From Comamonadaceae bacterium UBA2121 (GTDB lineage Bacteria; Pseudomonadota; Gammaproteobacteria; Burkholderiales; Burkholderiaceae_C), in NCBI GenBank assembly GCA_002331385.1, contig DCYB01000002.1, positions 62,001 through 126,000 of the forward strand: DNA of 64,000 nucleotides. The letters run 5' to 3'. This document shows, piece after piece, positions 27,445 to 35,809 of the stretch. The translations under genes were made by a program, and so were the position numbers. Position 1 is the stretch's first letter; each line of letters begins with the position of its first letter. The notes beneath the pieces were generated by a model. The model worked only from the letters and a program-made list of their open reading frames with translations. It was not told where the DNA came from and searched no databases.

Positions 27445-27669
27445 ATGAAATTTCTGGTTGCTCTCGCCTTCCTCGCCATTCTGGCCAGTCTGGGTTCCGC
27501 GCTCTTTTTCATGATGCGCGGAAAAGGCGACGACCAGACGCGCGGCAAGCGCATGGCCTGGGCCCTGACTGCGCGCGTGGCTTTCTCGATTTTGCTCTTT
27601 TTGTGCGTGCTTCTGGCATGGAAACTGGGATACATCCATCCCACCGGATTGCCAGTCACGAGCAACTGA
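27445..27669 (+). CDS. Twin transmembrane protein (DUF2909-like)
   Basis: 74 residues with two spans (FLVALAFLAILASLGSALFF and TARVAFSILLFLCVLLAWKL) separated by a basic loop with RGKGDDQTRGKRMAW. The small two-span family is usual beside SURF1 in betaproteobacterial oxidase clusters; its role is unknown. It is the only plus-strand gene in the cluster, divergent from SURF1 and convergent with ctaE. Confidence 0.82.
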   Translation: MKFLVALAFLAILASLGSALFFMMRGKGDDQTRGKRMAWALTARVAFSILLFLCVLLAWKLGYIHPTGLPVTSN

Positions 27670-27740
27670 AAGACCACCGCGCCCGCAGCGCCCGCTGGCA
27701 CGCACGCACGCCAAAGACGTCGTCAAACCATCCCTCAAAG

Positions 27741-27761
27741 AAAAAGCGCCCGAAGGCGCTT
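27741..27761 (-). terminator. Intrinsic terminator of the ctaC-ctaE operon
   Basis: Read on the minus strand: stem AAGCGCC / GGCGCTT closed by a TTCG tetraloop and followed by TTTCTTTG, 25 bases after the ctaE stop. It separates the structural genes from the SURF1-ctaA-ctaB-SCO run. Confidence 0.85.
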
Positions 27762-27785
27762 GCGGGGGTAGCGAGACAAAAAGTC

Positions 27786-28667
27786 TCACATCCAGTAGAC
27801 CAGTATGTAGAGTCCAAGCCACACCACGTCCACAAAGTGCCAGTACCACGCTGCGCCTTCAAAGCCGAAGTGGCGCTCCGCGGTGAAATCGCCCTTCATC
27901 AGACGCAGTGTGATGAAGAACAGCATCAACATGCCGATGAACACGTGGAAGCCGTGGAAGCCGGTCAGCATGTAGAAGGTGGAGCCGTAAATGCCGGAGT
28001 TGAGCTTCAGGTTCAGTTCGGTGTACAGGTGGTAGTACTCATAGCCCTGCACGCACAGGAAGACGAAGCCCAAAATCACCGTGATCCACATGAAGCTGAT
28101 GCACTTGCTGCGCAGGTTTTCGCGCAGCGCATGGTGAGCGATGGTCAGCGTCACGCCGGAAGTCAGCAGCAGCGCGGTGTTGATGGTCGGCAGCCAGAAG
28201 GGACCCACGGTCTGGAAGGGTTCCACCAGACCGGCGGGCGCGGCGGTCACTCCGGCGGCGACGCTGGGCCAGACGGCCTTGAAGTCGGGCCAGAGAATCG
28301 AGTTGTCCAGACTGCCCAATGCAGGCACGGAGTGCGCGCGCGCCCACCACAGAGCGGTAAAGAAGGCGCCGAAGAACATCACCTCGGAGAAGATGAACCA
28401 GCTCATGCTCCAGCGATACGAGAGATCGATGCGGCGGCTGTACAGCCCACTTTCGCTTTCACGGCGTGCATCACCAAACCATTGCCACAGCACGAACAGC
28501 CACCAGACCAAGCCCACAAGCACTGAATACTTGCCCCACTGGTGACCATTGATCCACTGGCTTGCACCAAGGATCACGAAGAACAGACCGATTGCCGCCA
28601 TGACCGGATGGCGCGAGTCCGCCGGTACGTAGTAATAAGGCGTTGTGCCGTGGGTTGTTGCACTCAT
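27786..28667 (-). CDS. ctaE: Cytochrome c oxidase subunit III
   Basis: Core seven-span subunit of the aa3 oxidase. 293 residues. Starts MSATTHGTTPYYYVPADSRH, with AGGAGCTGA just upstream; a longer frame to 28688 lacks this site. Motifs: RWSMSWFIFSEVMFFGAFF (the conserved Glu in the membrane), TINTALLLTSGVTLTIAHHA, FYMLTGFHGFHVFIG and FEGAAWYWHFVDVVWLGLY at the end. Confidence 0.97.
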   Translation of the reverse strand: MSATTHGTTPYYYVPADSRHPVMAAIGLFFVILGASQWINGHQWGKYSVLVGLVWWLFVLWQWFGDARRESESGLYSRRIDLSYRWSMSWFIFSEVMFFGAFFTALWWARAHSVPALGSLDNSILWPDFKAVWPSVAAGVTAAPAGLVEPFQTVGPFWLPTINTALLLTSGVTLTIAHHALRENLRSKCISFMWITVILGFVFLCVQGYEYYHLYTELNLKLNSGIYGSTFYMLTGFHGFHVFIGMLMLFFITLRLMKGDFTAERHFGFEGAAWYWHFVDVVWLGLYILVYWM

Positions 28668-28748
28668 TTCAGCTCCTGCGTCTCTCAAATTCTCTGTTAT
28701 CGGTTATCGGTTGAAGGTCTGTCCCGGTCGTCGTATCCGTCGCTCTGC

Positions 28749-28775
28749 CTATCTGTCTGTCTGTCTATCTATCTG
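28749..28775. repeat. Tetranucleotide tract (ATCT/GTCT)
   Basis: About six consecutive CTAT/CTGT-type four-base units in the spacer between the DUF2970 gene and ctaE, about 85-110 bases before the ctaE start. Non-coding; slippage could alter leader length. Confidence 0.6.
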
Positions 28776-28794
28776 CTCTCGCATCCTGATCACG

Positions 28795-29043
28795 CTAAGT
28801 GACCAGTTTCGCCACCACGATCAGCCCCACCACCAGCAGGAACAGTGCCAGCAGGCCCACCACGATGATGTGGATGGGGTTCAGGCGCTCAATGTCCTTC
28901 TGGTATTCCGAGCCTTTTCGCAGACCGATCATCGACCACGCCACGGCGCGCACGGTGCGCAGCAGCGATCCTTTGCGCTCGTGCGCGGGCTGCTGCTCTG
29001 CGGGTCGGTGTTCGTTGTCCATCACGGCAGCGCTTTCCTTCAT
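28795..29043 (-). CDS. DUF2970-like small membrane protein
   Basis: 82 residues: a polar N terminus, the conserved LLRTVRAVAWSMIGLRKGSEYQKD segment (seen in part as VAWSMIGLRKGSEYQ), then a C-terminal span (NPIHIIVVGLLALFLLVVGL). It is regularly found between ctaG and ctaE in betaproteobacteria; function unknown. Its start overlaps the ctaG stop as ATGA. Confidence 0.85.
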   Translation of the reverse strand: MKESAAVMDNEHRPAEQQPAHERKGSLLRTVRAVAWSMIGLRKGSEYQKDIERLNPIHIIVVGLLALFLLVVGLIVVAKLVT

Positions 29044-29663
29044 GACTGTCCTCCACCAGCACTTGGCGCAGCAGGCAGCGCAGCGGTGGATTCAGGTGCC
29101 GCTGGCGTCTTGCCGCCCACCTCGAAGAAGGTGTAGGACAGCGTGATGGTGGTGACGTCTTTGGATAGCTTCGGGTCGATCACGAACGTGACCGGCCAGT
29201 CGCGCTGCTCTCCCGGATCCAGCGTGTACTGGTTGAAGCAGAAGCACTCCAGCTTGTTGAAAAAAGCCGTGGCCTGACGCGGTGCATAACTGGGAATGGC
29301 TTGCGCGGCCATGCGGCGGTTCTGCACGTTCTGAAATTCATACACCACCGTCGCCAGTTCGCCGGGGTGCACTTTCAGGGAGCGCTTCTCGGGCTTGAAC
29401 TCCCATGGGCCCCGCGCATTGGCGTCAAACTCCACGGTGATGGTGCGGCTGTAATCCACCTGCGAATTCTTGGGTAGCTTCACATCCTTGCCTGCGGCGC
29501 CGTTGCCTGGCACCTGGCGCTCGGACAGCGACAAGATGTTGATGCCGGTGACTTCGCAGATGTGTTTGTAGATGGGGATGAGCACGTAACCGAACGCGAA
29601 CATGCCCACCGTGATGACGGCAAGCTTGCCCACCATTCGCAGGTTTTCGCGCTGGATGCTCAT
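29040..29663 (-). CDS. ctaG: Cytochrome c oxidase assembly protein CtaG/Cox11
   Basis: Inserts copper into CuB of subunit I. 207 residues: one N-terminal span (MVGKLAVITVGMFAFGYVLI), a periplasmic immunoglobulin-like domain and the copper motif ECFCFNQYTLDPGE. YKHICEVTGI near the membrane is also typical. It lies between the small assembly protein gene and DUF2970. Confidence 0.96.
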   Translation of the reverse strand: MSIQRENLRMVGKLAVITVGMFAFGYVLIPIYKHICEVTGINILSLSERQVPGNGAAGKDVKLPKNSQVDYSRTITVEFDANARGPWEFKPEKRSLKVHPGELATVVYEFQNVQNRRMAAQAIPSYAPRQATAFFNKLECFCFNQYTLDPGEQRDWPVTFVIDPKLSKDVTTITLSYTFFEVGGKTPAAPESTAALPAAPSAGGGQS

Positions 29664-29679
29664 GCCGCCGTGGCCCCTT

Positions 29680-29793
29680 TCAATGCAGCCAAGCCATCTT
29701 GATCATGAACCCGATGAAGAACGCCACAGCCACGGACAACAGGATCAGTCCGAGTCGTGCATTGGCTTTCTTCTGTGGGTCAGGAGTGCTCAT
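29680..29793 (-). CDS. Cytochrome oxidase small assembly protein (37 residues)
   Basis: A very short gene between ctaD and ctaG: MSTPDPQKKANARLGLILLS continuing into one span (VAVAFFIGFMIKMAWLH, stop). A charged polar N terminus followed by a single helix, located exactly here, is the pattern of the betaproteobacterial small oxidase assembly protein. 16 bases before the ctaG start and 41 bases after the ctaD stop, in the same direction. Confidence 0.85.
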   Translation of the reverse strand: MSTPDPQKKANARLGLILLSVAVAFFIGFMIKMAWLH

Positions 29794-29834
29794 GATCTCA
29801 ATGGAATGCGTCGATGTGAAATTGCAATTGGCAA

Positions 29835-31460
29835 TCAGCCAATCACACGCGTAGCCGAAGCGTCCAGCTTGGGCGGATTTTCAAAGGTGTGGAACGGCGC
29901 TGGCGAGGGCACTTCCCACTCCAGTCCTTCCGCGCCTTCCCAAGGCTTTTGCGGGGCCTTTTCACCATGTCCGCGCATGGCGGGGAGCACGACGAACAGG
30001 AAGAAGTACACCTGCATCAGACCGAAGCCGAAGGCACCGATCGATGCCAGCATGTTGAAGTCCGCAAACTGCATGGGGTAGTCCGCGTAGCGACGCGGCA
30101 TACCGGCCAGACCCAGGAAGTGCATCGGGAAGAAAGTGACGTTGAAGGTGATCAGCGAGCCCCAGAAGTGAATGCGTCCGCGCGTCTCCGAATACATCAC
30201 ACCGGTCCACTTGGGTGCCCAGTAGTAGTAGCCCGCGAACATCGAGAACAGCGAGCCGGCCACCAGCACGTAATGGAAGTGGGCCACCACGTAGTACGTG
30301 TCCTGGAGCTGGATGTCGATGGGCGCCATCGCCAGGATCAGGCCGGTGAAGCCGCCCATGGTGAACACGAAGATGAAGCCGACGGAGAACAGCATCGGCG
30401 TCTCGAAGGTCATCGAACCGCGCCACATCGTCGCCACCCAGTTGAAGATCTTCACCGCCGTCGGCACCGAGATCAGCATCGTCGCGTACATGAAGAACAA
30501 CTGGCCCGTCACCGGCATGCCGGTGGTGAACATGTGGTGCGCCCAGACGATGAACGACAGGATGGCGATGGATGCCGTGGCATACACCATGGAGGCGTAG
30601 CCGAACAGCTTCTTGCGGCTGAAGGCGGGCACGATCTGGCTCACGATGCCGAAGGCCGGCAAGATCATGATGTACACCTCGGGGTGGCCGAAGAACCAGA
30701 AAATGTGCTGGTACATCACCGGGTCACCGCCGCCGGCGGGATTGAAGAAGCTGGTGCCGAAGTGGCGGTCCGTCAGCGTCATGGTGATCGCGCCAGCCAG
30801 CACGGGCATCACGGCGATCAGCAGGTAGGCGGTGATGAGCCAGGTCCAGCAGAACATGGGCATCTTCATCAGCGTCATGCCGGGAGCGCGCATGTTCAGG
30901 ACGGTCACGATGATGTTAATCGCGCCCATGATCGACGATGCACCCATGATGTGCATGGCGAAAATGCCAGCGTCCATCGACGGGCCCATCTGCAGCGTGA
31001 GCGGCGCATACAGCGTCCAGCCCGCAGCGGGTGCGCCGCCAGGCATGAAGAACGAACCGACCAGCATGATGGCCGCCGGGATCAGCAGCCAGAAGCTGAA
31101 GTTGTTCATGCGCGCAAAGGCCATGTCCGAGGCGCCGATCTGCAACGGGATCATCCAGTTCGCAAAGCCCACGAAGGCCGGCATGATCGCGCCGAACACC
31201 ATGATCAGGCCGTGCATGGTGGTGAGCTGGTTGAACAGCTCGGGGTTCACCACCTGCAGGCCGGGCTCGAACAGTTCGGCGCGGATCAGCAAGGCCAGGA
31301 TACCGCCCACCATCAGCATGGTGAACGAGAACAGCAGGTACAGCGTACCGATGTCCTTGTGGTTGGTCGCGAACACCCAGCGACGCCAACCGGAGGGCGC
31401 GCCGTGGTGATGGTCGTCGTGACCGTGTGCGTGACCGTGGTTGTCCAGTACTGCGCTCAT
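29835..31460 (-). CDS. ctaD: Cytochrome c oxidase subunit I
   Basis: Catalytic heme-copper subunit reducing O2 to water and pumping protons. 541 residues, about twelve spans, from ATG 31460 (MSAVLDNHGHAHGHDDHHHG, a His-rich N terminus). Key sites: MHGLIMVFG (low-spin heme His), the HPEVYIMILPAFG block of helix VI with the cross-linked His-Tyr, the HHMFTTGMP CuB histidines, and VAHFHYVLVAGS (heme a and a3 histidines). The Glu-containing HPEVY block marks an A-type oxidase. Confidence 0.98.
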   Translation of the reverse strand: MSAVLDNHGHAHGHDDHHHGAPSGWRRWVFATNHKDIGTLYLLFSFTMLMVGGILALLIRAELFEPGLQVVNPELFNQLTTMHGLIMVFGAIMPAFVGFANWMIPLQIGASDMAFARMNNFSFWLLIPAAIMLVGSFFMPGGAPAAGWTLYAPLTLQMGPSMDAGIFAMHIMGASSIMGAINIIVTVLNMRAPGMTLMKMPMFCWTWLITAYLLIAVMPVLAGAITMTLTDRHFGTSFFNPAGGGDPVMYQHIFWFFGHPEVYIMILPAFGIVSQIVPAFSRKKLFGYASMVYATASIAILSFIVWAHHMFTTGMPVTGQLFFMYATMLISVPTAVKIFNWVATMWRGSMTFETPMLFSVGFIFVFTMGGFTGLILAMAPIDIQLQDTYYVVAHFHYVLVAGSLFSMFAGYYYWAPKWTGVMYSETRGRIHFWGSLITFNVTFFPMHFLGLAGMPRRYADYPMQFADFNMLASIGAFGFGLMQVYFFLFVVLPAMRGHGEKAPQKPWEGAEGLEWEVPSPAPFHTFENPPKLDASATRVIG

Positions 31461-31494
31461 TTGCTTATCTCCAAATCGATCAACTGCTCTGGAC

Positions 31495-33090
31495 TCATTG
31501 CGCAGCAATGATGTCGACGCGGCGCGCCTGACGGTCATCGCCCGCACCAGCGGTAATGGCTTCCGGCTTGCGCAGCTCGATGCGATCGGCTGCGACGCCG
31601 TTGTCGGTCAGCACCTTGGCCACGGCCTGGGCGCGGTGTTTGGCCAGCTCGGCGTTCTGGTCGGCGCTGCCGGTGGAATCCACGAAGCCGGACAGCACGA
31701 CCTTGCCGTCCTTGTGTGCGGCCCAATAGTCGGCTGCGCGTTTGGCTTCGGCTTGCGCCTCGGGGCCCAGCTCGCTCTTGCCGGTTTCAAAGAAGATCTG
31801 GAACGGGCCACCTGCCTGCGCCGCGGCGGCCGTTGTCTCGGCGCTCGCTGCGGGTGCCGCAGCAGGTGCTGCGGCAGGTGCGGGAGCGGCGGCGGCAGGG
31901 GCTGCACCGCCACCTTCAGGGAACTTGCCAGTGCGTGCGGCGACGAATTGCGCGGGCTGCACGAGCTGACCGGTCTTGTTGCTCCAGTGGTTCTTGGTGT
32001 AGGTGACCACCGCTGCCAGATCGGTGTCGCTGAGTTGCTTCCATGCGGGCATGGCACCGTTGGCGCGACCTTCCAGCACGGTGTGCATCATGTCTGCCGT
32101 GGGGCCGAGCACGACCGGGCTGCCGTCCAGCGCCTTGATGGCGCCTGCGCCCTTGCCGTTGGCCTGGTGGCAAGCGGCGCAGTTGGCCGCATACACCTTC
32201 TCGCCCCGGGCCACCAGCGCGGCCAGTTCCCAGACCTTGTTCGGATCATCCTTGGCGGCGGCCTGCTTCTTTTTCTCGCCCTCGACCCACTTGGAATAGT
32301 CTTCTGCCGACAGCACCTTCACGTGGATCGGCATGTAGGCGTGCTCCTTGCCGCACAGCTCGGCGCACTGACCGTAGAAATCGCCCACCTTCTCGGCGCG
32401 GAACCATGTGTCGCGCACGAAGCCGGGGATCGCATCCTGCTTGATGCCGAACGCGGGCACCATGAAGGAGTGGATCACGTCCTGGGCCGTGGTGATCACG
32501 CGCACCTTCTTGTTGACCGGCACCACCAGCGGGTTGTCCACCTTGAGCAGATAGTCGTTGGGCGCGTTGCTCACGTCGCCGCTGTTGGACATCTGGCGCT
32601 GAGCCATGTCCAGCGTGGAGATGTACGACAGGCCCTCGCCCTCACCGGAGAGGTAGTCGTAGCCCCATTTCCACTGATAGCCCGTGGCCTTCACGGTCAG
32701 GTCGGCGTTGGTGGTGTCCTTTTGCGCGACCAGCACCTTGGTGGCCGGCAGCGCCATCAGGATCACGATGATGAAGGGAATGACCGTCCAGATCACCTCC
32801 ACGGTCACCGACTCGTGGAAATTGGCGGCCTTGGCACCGCGCGATTTGCGGTGCTTCCAGATCGAATAGAACATCACGGCGAACACGCCGATGAAAATCA
32901 CCGTGCAGATGATCAACATCATCCAGTGCAGGTAATGCTGCTCTTCCGCGATGCGCGTGACGGGTGGCGCGAGGTTCAATTGTTTGACTGCCGGACCACC
33001 GGGGAGGTCCTGTACAGCGTGCGCTGCAGTGCCGATCCACGTCCCGGTCACCAGCAGCATAGAAGCCAGCTTTTTGGAAATGCTCTTCAT
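31495..33090 (-). CDS. ctaC: Cytochrome c oxidase subunit II fused to cytochrome c and an OmpA-like domain
   Basis: 531 residues from ATG 33090; a GTG at 33099 is possible. Order: signal peptide (MKSISKKLASMLLVTGTWIG), two spans, the aromatic stretch GYQWKWGYDY, and CuA ligands in QDVIHSFMVPAFG and CAELCGKEHAYMP (about 239-252). A cytochrome c domain with CAACH (about 302) and a distal Met in NGAMPAWK follows. After an Ala/Pro linker (about 400-430) comes an OmpA-type domain (SGFVDSTGSADQNAELAKHR, RRVDIIAAQ). Subunit II with cytochrome c is known as caa3-type; the added OmpA-like module may bind peptidoglycan. First gene of the oxidase operon. Confidence 0.96.
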   Translation of the reverse strand: MKSISKKLASMLLVTGTWIGTAAHAVQDLPGGPAVKQLNLAPPVTRIAEEQHYLHWMMLIICTVIFIGVFAVMFYSIWKHRKSRGAKAANFHESVTVEVIWTVIPFIIVILMALPATKVLVAQKDTTNADLTVKATGYQWKWGYDYLSGEGEGLSYISTLDMAQRQMSNSGDVSNAPNDYLLKVDNPLVVPVNKKVRVITTAQDVIHSFMVPAFGIKQDAIPGFVRDTWFRAEKVGDFYGQCAELCGKEHAYMPIHVKVLSAEDYSKWVEGEKKKQAAAKDDPNKVWELAALVARGEKVYAANCAACHQANGKGAGAIKALDGSPVVLGPTADMMHTVLEGRANGAMPAWKQLSDTDLAAVVTYTKNHWSNKTGQLVQPAQFVAARTGKFPEGGGAAPAAAAPAPAAAPAAAPAASAETTAAAAQAGGPFQIFFETGKSELGPEAQAEAKRAADYWAAHKDGKVVLSGFVDSTGSADQNAELAKHRAQAVAKVLTDNGVAADRIELRKPEAITAGAGDDRQARRVDIIAAQ

Positions 33091-33565
33091 AGTTCTCACT
33101 TACTTCTAAGCCTCAATTTGACCCATCCCTTACCGTGTCTGCGTGGGTCAGACCTGCGGCAAAGCCATGCGAATTCCACAGACAGACCGACTGACCGTGC
33201 ATCCGCTGCGCTCGTTGCGCTGGTTGCTCTGCCCGCCCGCAGTCCACATGAACCCGGTTTCCATCAAATCCAGACTGTCATCCAGCAGCCTGTTGTCTCC
33301 ATGTTTCTTGTGAAATCTCAATGAGGACTACACAAAAAACCATCCGAACATCAGCAGCATGCCCAGCCGTCAAACCACATGCAATCCGCATAAGTCCCGA
33401 GACGAAAGGGTAATACCCGCTTAATCCTTGATTGCTATCAAGAACTCAGGAGCGTGGGGCAACGATCCATCCCCCGCACGAAAGTTCCGGAACCGCAATC
33501 AACAAGAATTGTAGCGCGCATTGATGAAAATCATTGACACGCGGAGATATGGCCCAGCGATTGAT
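33091..33565. other. Leader/promoter region of the oxidase operon
   Basis: 475 bases without a gene. It holds a perfect FNR-type box at 33428-33441 and an 11-base palindrome (GGGTAATACCC, 33408-33418) close beside it. The remaining 300 bases would be untranslated leader of ctaC if transcription starts near that site. Confidence 0.55.
33428..33441. promoter_or_regulatory. FNR/ANR-type binding site upstream of ctaC
   Basis: TTGATTGCTATCAA matches TTGAT-N4-ATCAA exactly. It is centred about 345 bases before the ctaC start. A possible -10 (TATTAC, minus strand 33415-33410) lies close enough that the box would overlap the -35 region, which favours repression under low oxygen. The site is seen; its function is inferred. 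Confidence 0.65.
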
Positions 33566-34474
33566 TTACGACTGGCGGCCTTTACGCAACATCGTGCGCA
33601 TATCGTCCAGCGACACGGCACTGCTCGCTTCCACTGGCACGCGCGGTGCGGGCTTGAATGCGTGGCCGTAAATGATCTCGAACGTGATCGCCAACTGGCC
33701 ACCGTGGGCAGGATCGGCCAGCCGCTCGGCCAGTGCCTGCTCCAGCTGCGCCCGATAACCCCGTCCGCGCAGAGCGGCAAAGCGCTGCGGGTGCAGGTTG
33801 CGCCCCAACTCGCGCAGTTCCTTGATCAGGCGCGCAGGCGAGGCGAAGGTGAGCGTGATGCGCTCCATGTCCATCACCGGCTCGGCAAAACCGGCGTGCA
33901 CCAGCATGTCGCCCCAATCGTGCATGTCGGTCATGGAGTGACCCGGCACGGGCCAACCCAGATCGGCATACAGCGCATGCAGCTCGCGCACCGTATCCGG
34001 GCCGAGGCAGGAAAACATCACATAGCCATCCACCGCCAGCGCCTTGTGCCACTGCGCGATCAATGCTTGAGGATTCGCAGCAGTGTGCAGCGCCATGTTG
34101 GACCACAGCATCTGCACGCTGGCATCCTGCGGCATGCCGAACTGCTGCACGGGGCCAGACCAGCGTGACAGGCTCCACCACGGCTTGCCAAACAGTTCCT
34201 GGGCGCGTTCGCTGCCACGCGGGGATGAGGTCTCCGTGATCTGGCATATCGCGTCGGAAAAGCGTTCCTGCACCAGCGAATGGCCCTCGATGCCGCCGCG
34301 CAGCGGGTCCCAGTCGCACCAGTTGGCGGGCTTGTCGCGCATCCACTGGAGGCGATCCTGCATGCGGCGCGCCACTTCCTCGTGCAGCCAGGGCGACGCC
34401 GGCGCGCGAACAGCGTTTGCATGCCAGCGCTCTGCGGCGGGCGGATCGATGGTGGGGGGCAGTTGTTCAGACAT
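33566..34474 (-). CDS. BioC-like SAM-dependent methyltransferase
   Basis: 302 residues, class I methyltransferase related to BioC (malonyl-ACP O-methyltransferase of biotin synthesis). MQDRLQWMRDKPANWCDWDP occupies the position of the BioC start region, MLWSNMALHTAANPQALIAQ corresponds to the post-II motif (WSNxALHW in BioC), and FSCLGPDTVRELHALY matches the FSTFGPDTLKEL block. The canonical glycine-rich SAM motif is replaced by a CDWDPLRGGIEG-type segment, so SAM binding may be atypical. No other bio genes are visible, so the biotin role is not certain. Divergent from comF. Confidence 0.8.
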   Translation of the reverse strand: MSEQLPPTIDPPAAERWHANAVRAPASPWLHEEVARRMQDRLQWMRDKPANWCDWDPLRGGIEGHSLVQERFSDAICQITETSSPRGSERAQELFGKPWWSLSRWSGPVQQFGMPQDASVQMLWSNMALHTAANPQALIAQWHKALAVDGYVMFSCLGPDTVRELHALYADLGWPVPGHSMTDMHDWGDMLVHAGFAEPVMDMERITLTFASPARLIKELRELGRNLHPQRFAALRGRGYRAQLEQALAERLADPAHGGQLAITFEIIYGHAFKPAPRVPVEASSAVSLDDMRTMLRKGRQS

Positions 34475-34500
34475 GGGAGCTAGCGGATTGTAGAAACATC

Positions 34501-35268
34501 ATGCAAGGCACGAGCAAGAGAGGGAATTCGTCATGGCTGCGGCGTCTGGCCAACGTGGCCGACAGGACCGCGTGCGCACTGCGCGCCGTGCCGAGCCAAT
34601 GTGCCGTATGCCACGCCTGGCCCGCCCAGCGCATCTGCCACGACTGCTTGGTGCGCTTGTGCACGACACGGTCGCGCTGCCGCACCTGCGCCATCGCCGT
34701 GCCTGCCGAGGTGGTGCAATGCGGCGCGTGCCTTGTCGATGGCACGCCGCTGGATCACTGCGTCGCCGCCGTAGACTATGCGTTTCCGTGGTCGCAGTTG
34801 GTGGCGCAGTTCAAGTTCCAGCCCGATCCGGCCTGGGCCGCACCGCTGGCTGCCATCCTGCGCAGCGCGCCGCACGCACAGCACCTGCTCGACGGCGCCG
34901 ACATCATCCTGCCGATTCCGCTCTCGCGCGAGCGACTGGCCGAACGTGGCTTCAATCAGGCGCTGCAGCTCGCCCGCCATCTGGGCGCACGCCACAAGCT
35001 GCACGCGCATGTGCTGCAGCGTGTCGGCCACGGCCACGGCCAAGCACACGCTCAGGCACAGGTCGGCTTGCCGCGCGCCCAGCGCCTGCGCAATCTGCGC
35101 GGCGCGTTCCTGCTGCATCCAGCCCGGGCCGCTGCCGTGCACAATCGCCGGGTTCTGCTCGTTGACGACGTGATGACCACGGGCGCCACCCTGCACGCCG
35201 CAGCCGATGTGCTGCGCCATGCCGGTGCGAGTGCCGTGTCCGCGCTGGTGCTGGCGCGCACCGGGTGA
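34501..35268 (+). CDS. comF: ComF family phosphoribosyltransferase-like protein
   Basis: 255 residues from ATG 34501. N-terminal zinc-finger-like Cys pairs (CAVCHAWPAQRICHDC, CRTCAIAVPAEVVQCGAC), a linker with DYAFPWSQLVAQFKF, and a C-terminal PRTase domain with the PRPP loop VLLVDDVMTTGATLHA. Homologues are needed for DNA uptake in competent bacteria, and the fold resembles purine PRTases. Divergent from the BioC-like gene and 52 bases upstream of trmL. Confidence 0.92.
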   Translation: MQGTSKRGNSSWLRRLANVADRTACALRAVPSQCAVCHAWPAQRICHDCLVRLCTTRSRCRTCAIAVPAEVVQCGACLVDGTPLDHCVAAVDYAFPWSQLVAQFKFQPDPAWAAPLAAILRSAPHAQHLLDGADIILPIPLSRERLAERGFNQALQLARHLGARHKLHAHVLQRVGHGHGQAHAQAQVGLPRAQRLRNLRGAFLLHPARAAAVHNRRVLLVDDVMTTGATLHAAADVLRHAGASAVSALVLARTG

Positions 35269-35320
35269 CGGCTTCACGAATTTCCCGCCAACGCGCTCCA
35301 GCCATGATCCAATCAGGGCC

Positions 35321-35797
35321 ATGTTGAACATCGTTCTAGTGGAACCGGAAATCCCCCCCAACACCGGCAATGTGATCCGGCTGGCGGCCAACACGGGCTG
35401 CACGCTGCACCTCGTGGAGCCGCTCGGCTTCTCGATGGAGGATCGCTACATGCGCCGTGCGGGTCTGGACTATCACGAATACACCGAGGTGCGCCGCCAC
35501 GCCAGCTTCGACGCCTTGCTCGAGCGCGAACAGCCCGACACCGCGCGCATGTTCGCCATGACCACGCGCGGCAGCCACAGCGTTTTCGACAACGCCTTCC
35601 GTCCGGGCGACTGGCTGGTGTTCGGCTCTGAATCGCGCGGGCTGGCACCTGCGCTGCGCGACTCCTTCCCGGTGGGCCAGCGCCTGAAGCTGCCCATGCT
35701 GCCCGACCAGCGCAGCCTGAACCTCTCCAACGCCGTGGCCGTCACCGTGTACGAGGCGTGGCGACAGGCGGGATTTCCTTCTGCCGCGCCGATGTGA
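35321..35797 (+). CDS. trmL: tRNA (cytidine/uridine(34)-2'-O)-methyltransferase TrmL
   Basis: SPOUT-class enzyme methylating the wobble ribose of tRNA-Leu. 158 residues. The family start MLNIVLVEPEIPPNTGNVIR is exact, followed by LHLVEPLGFSMEDRYMRRAG, LVFGSESRGLAP (knot/SAM loop) and LPMLPDQRSLNLSNAVAVTV. ATG 35321 fits the family; an upstream in-frame ATG overlaps comF. Confidence 0.97.
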   Translation: MLNIVLVEPEIPPNTGNVIRLAANTGCTLHLVEPLGFSMEDRYMRRAGLDYHEYTEVRRHASFDALLEREQPDTARMFAMTTRGSHSVFDNAFRPGDWLVFGSESRGLAPALRDSFPVGQRLKLPMLPDQRSLNLSNAVAVTVYEAWRQAGFPSAAPM

Positions 35798-35809
35798 CGC
35801 TGGCCCTTG

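Noticed and set aside
29889..31511. 540-codon open frame on the plus strand opposite ctaD
   Set aside because: His/Arg/Gln-rich composition typical of the antisense of a high-GC gene; ctaD on the other strand has every family motif.
31441..33324. 627-codon open frame opposite ctaC
   Set aside because: Antisense of the subunit II gene; low-complexity Arg/His/Gly-rich translation.
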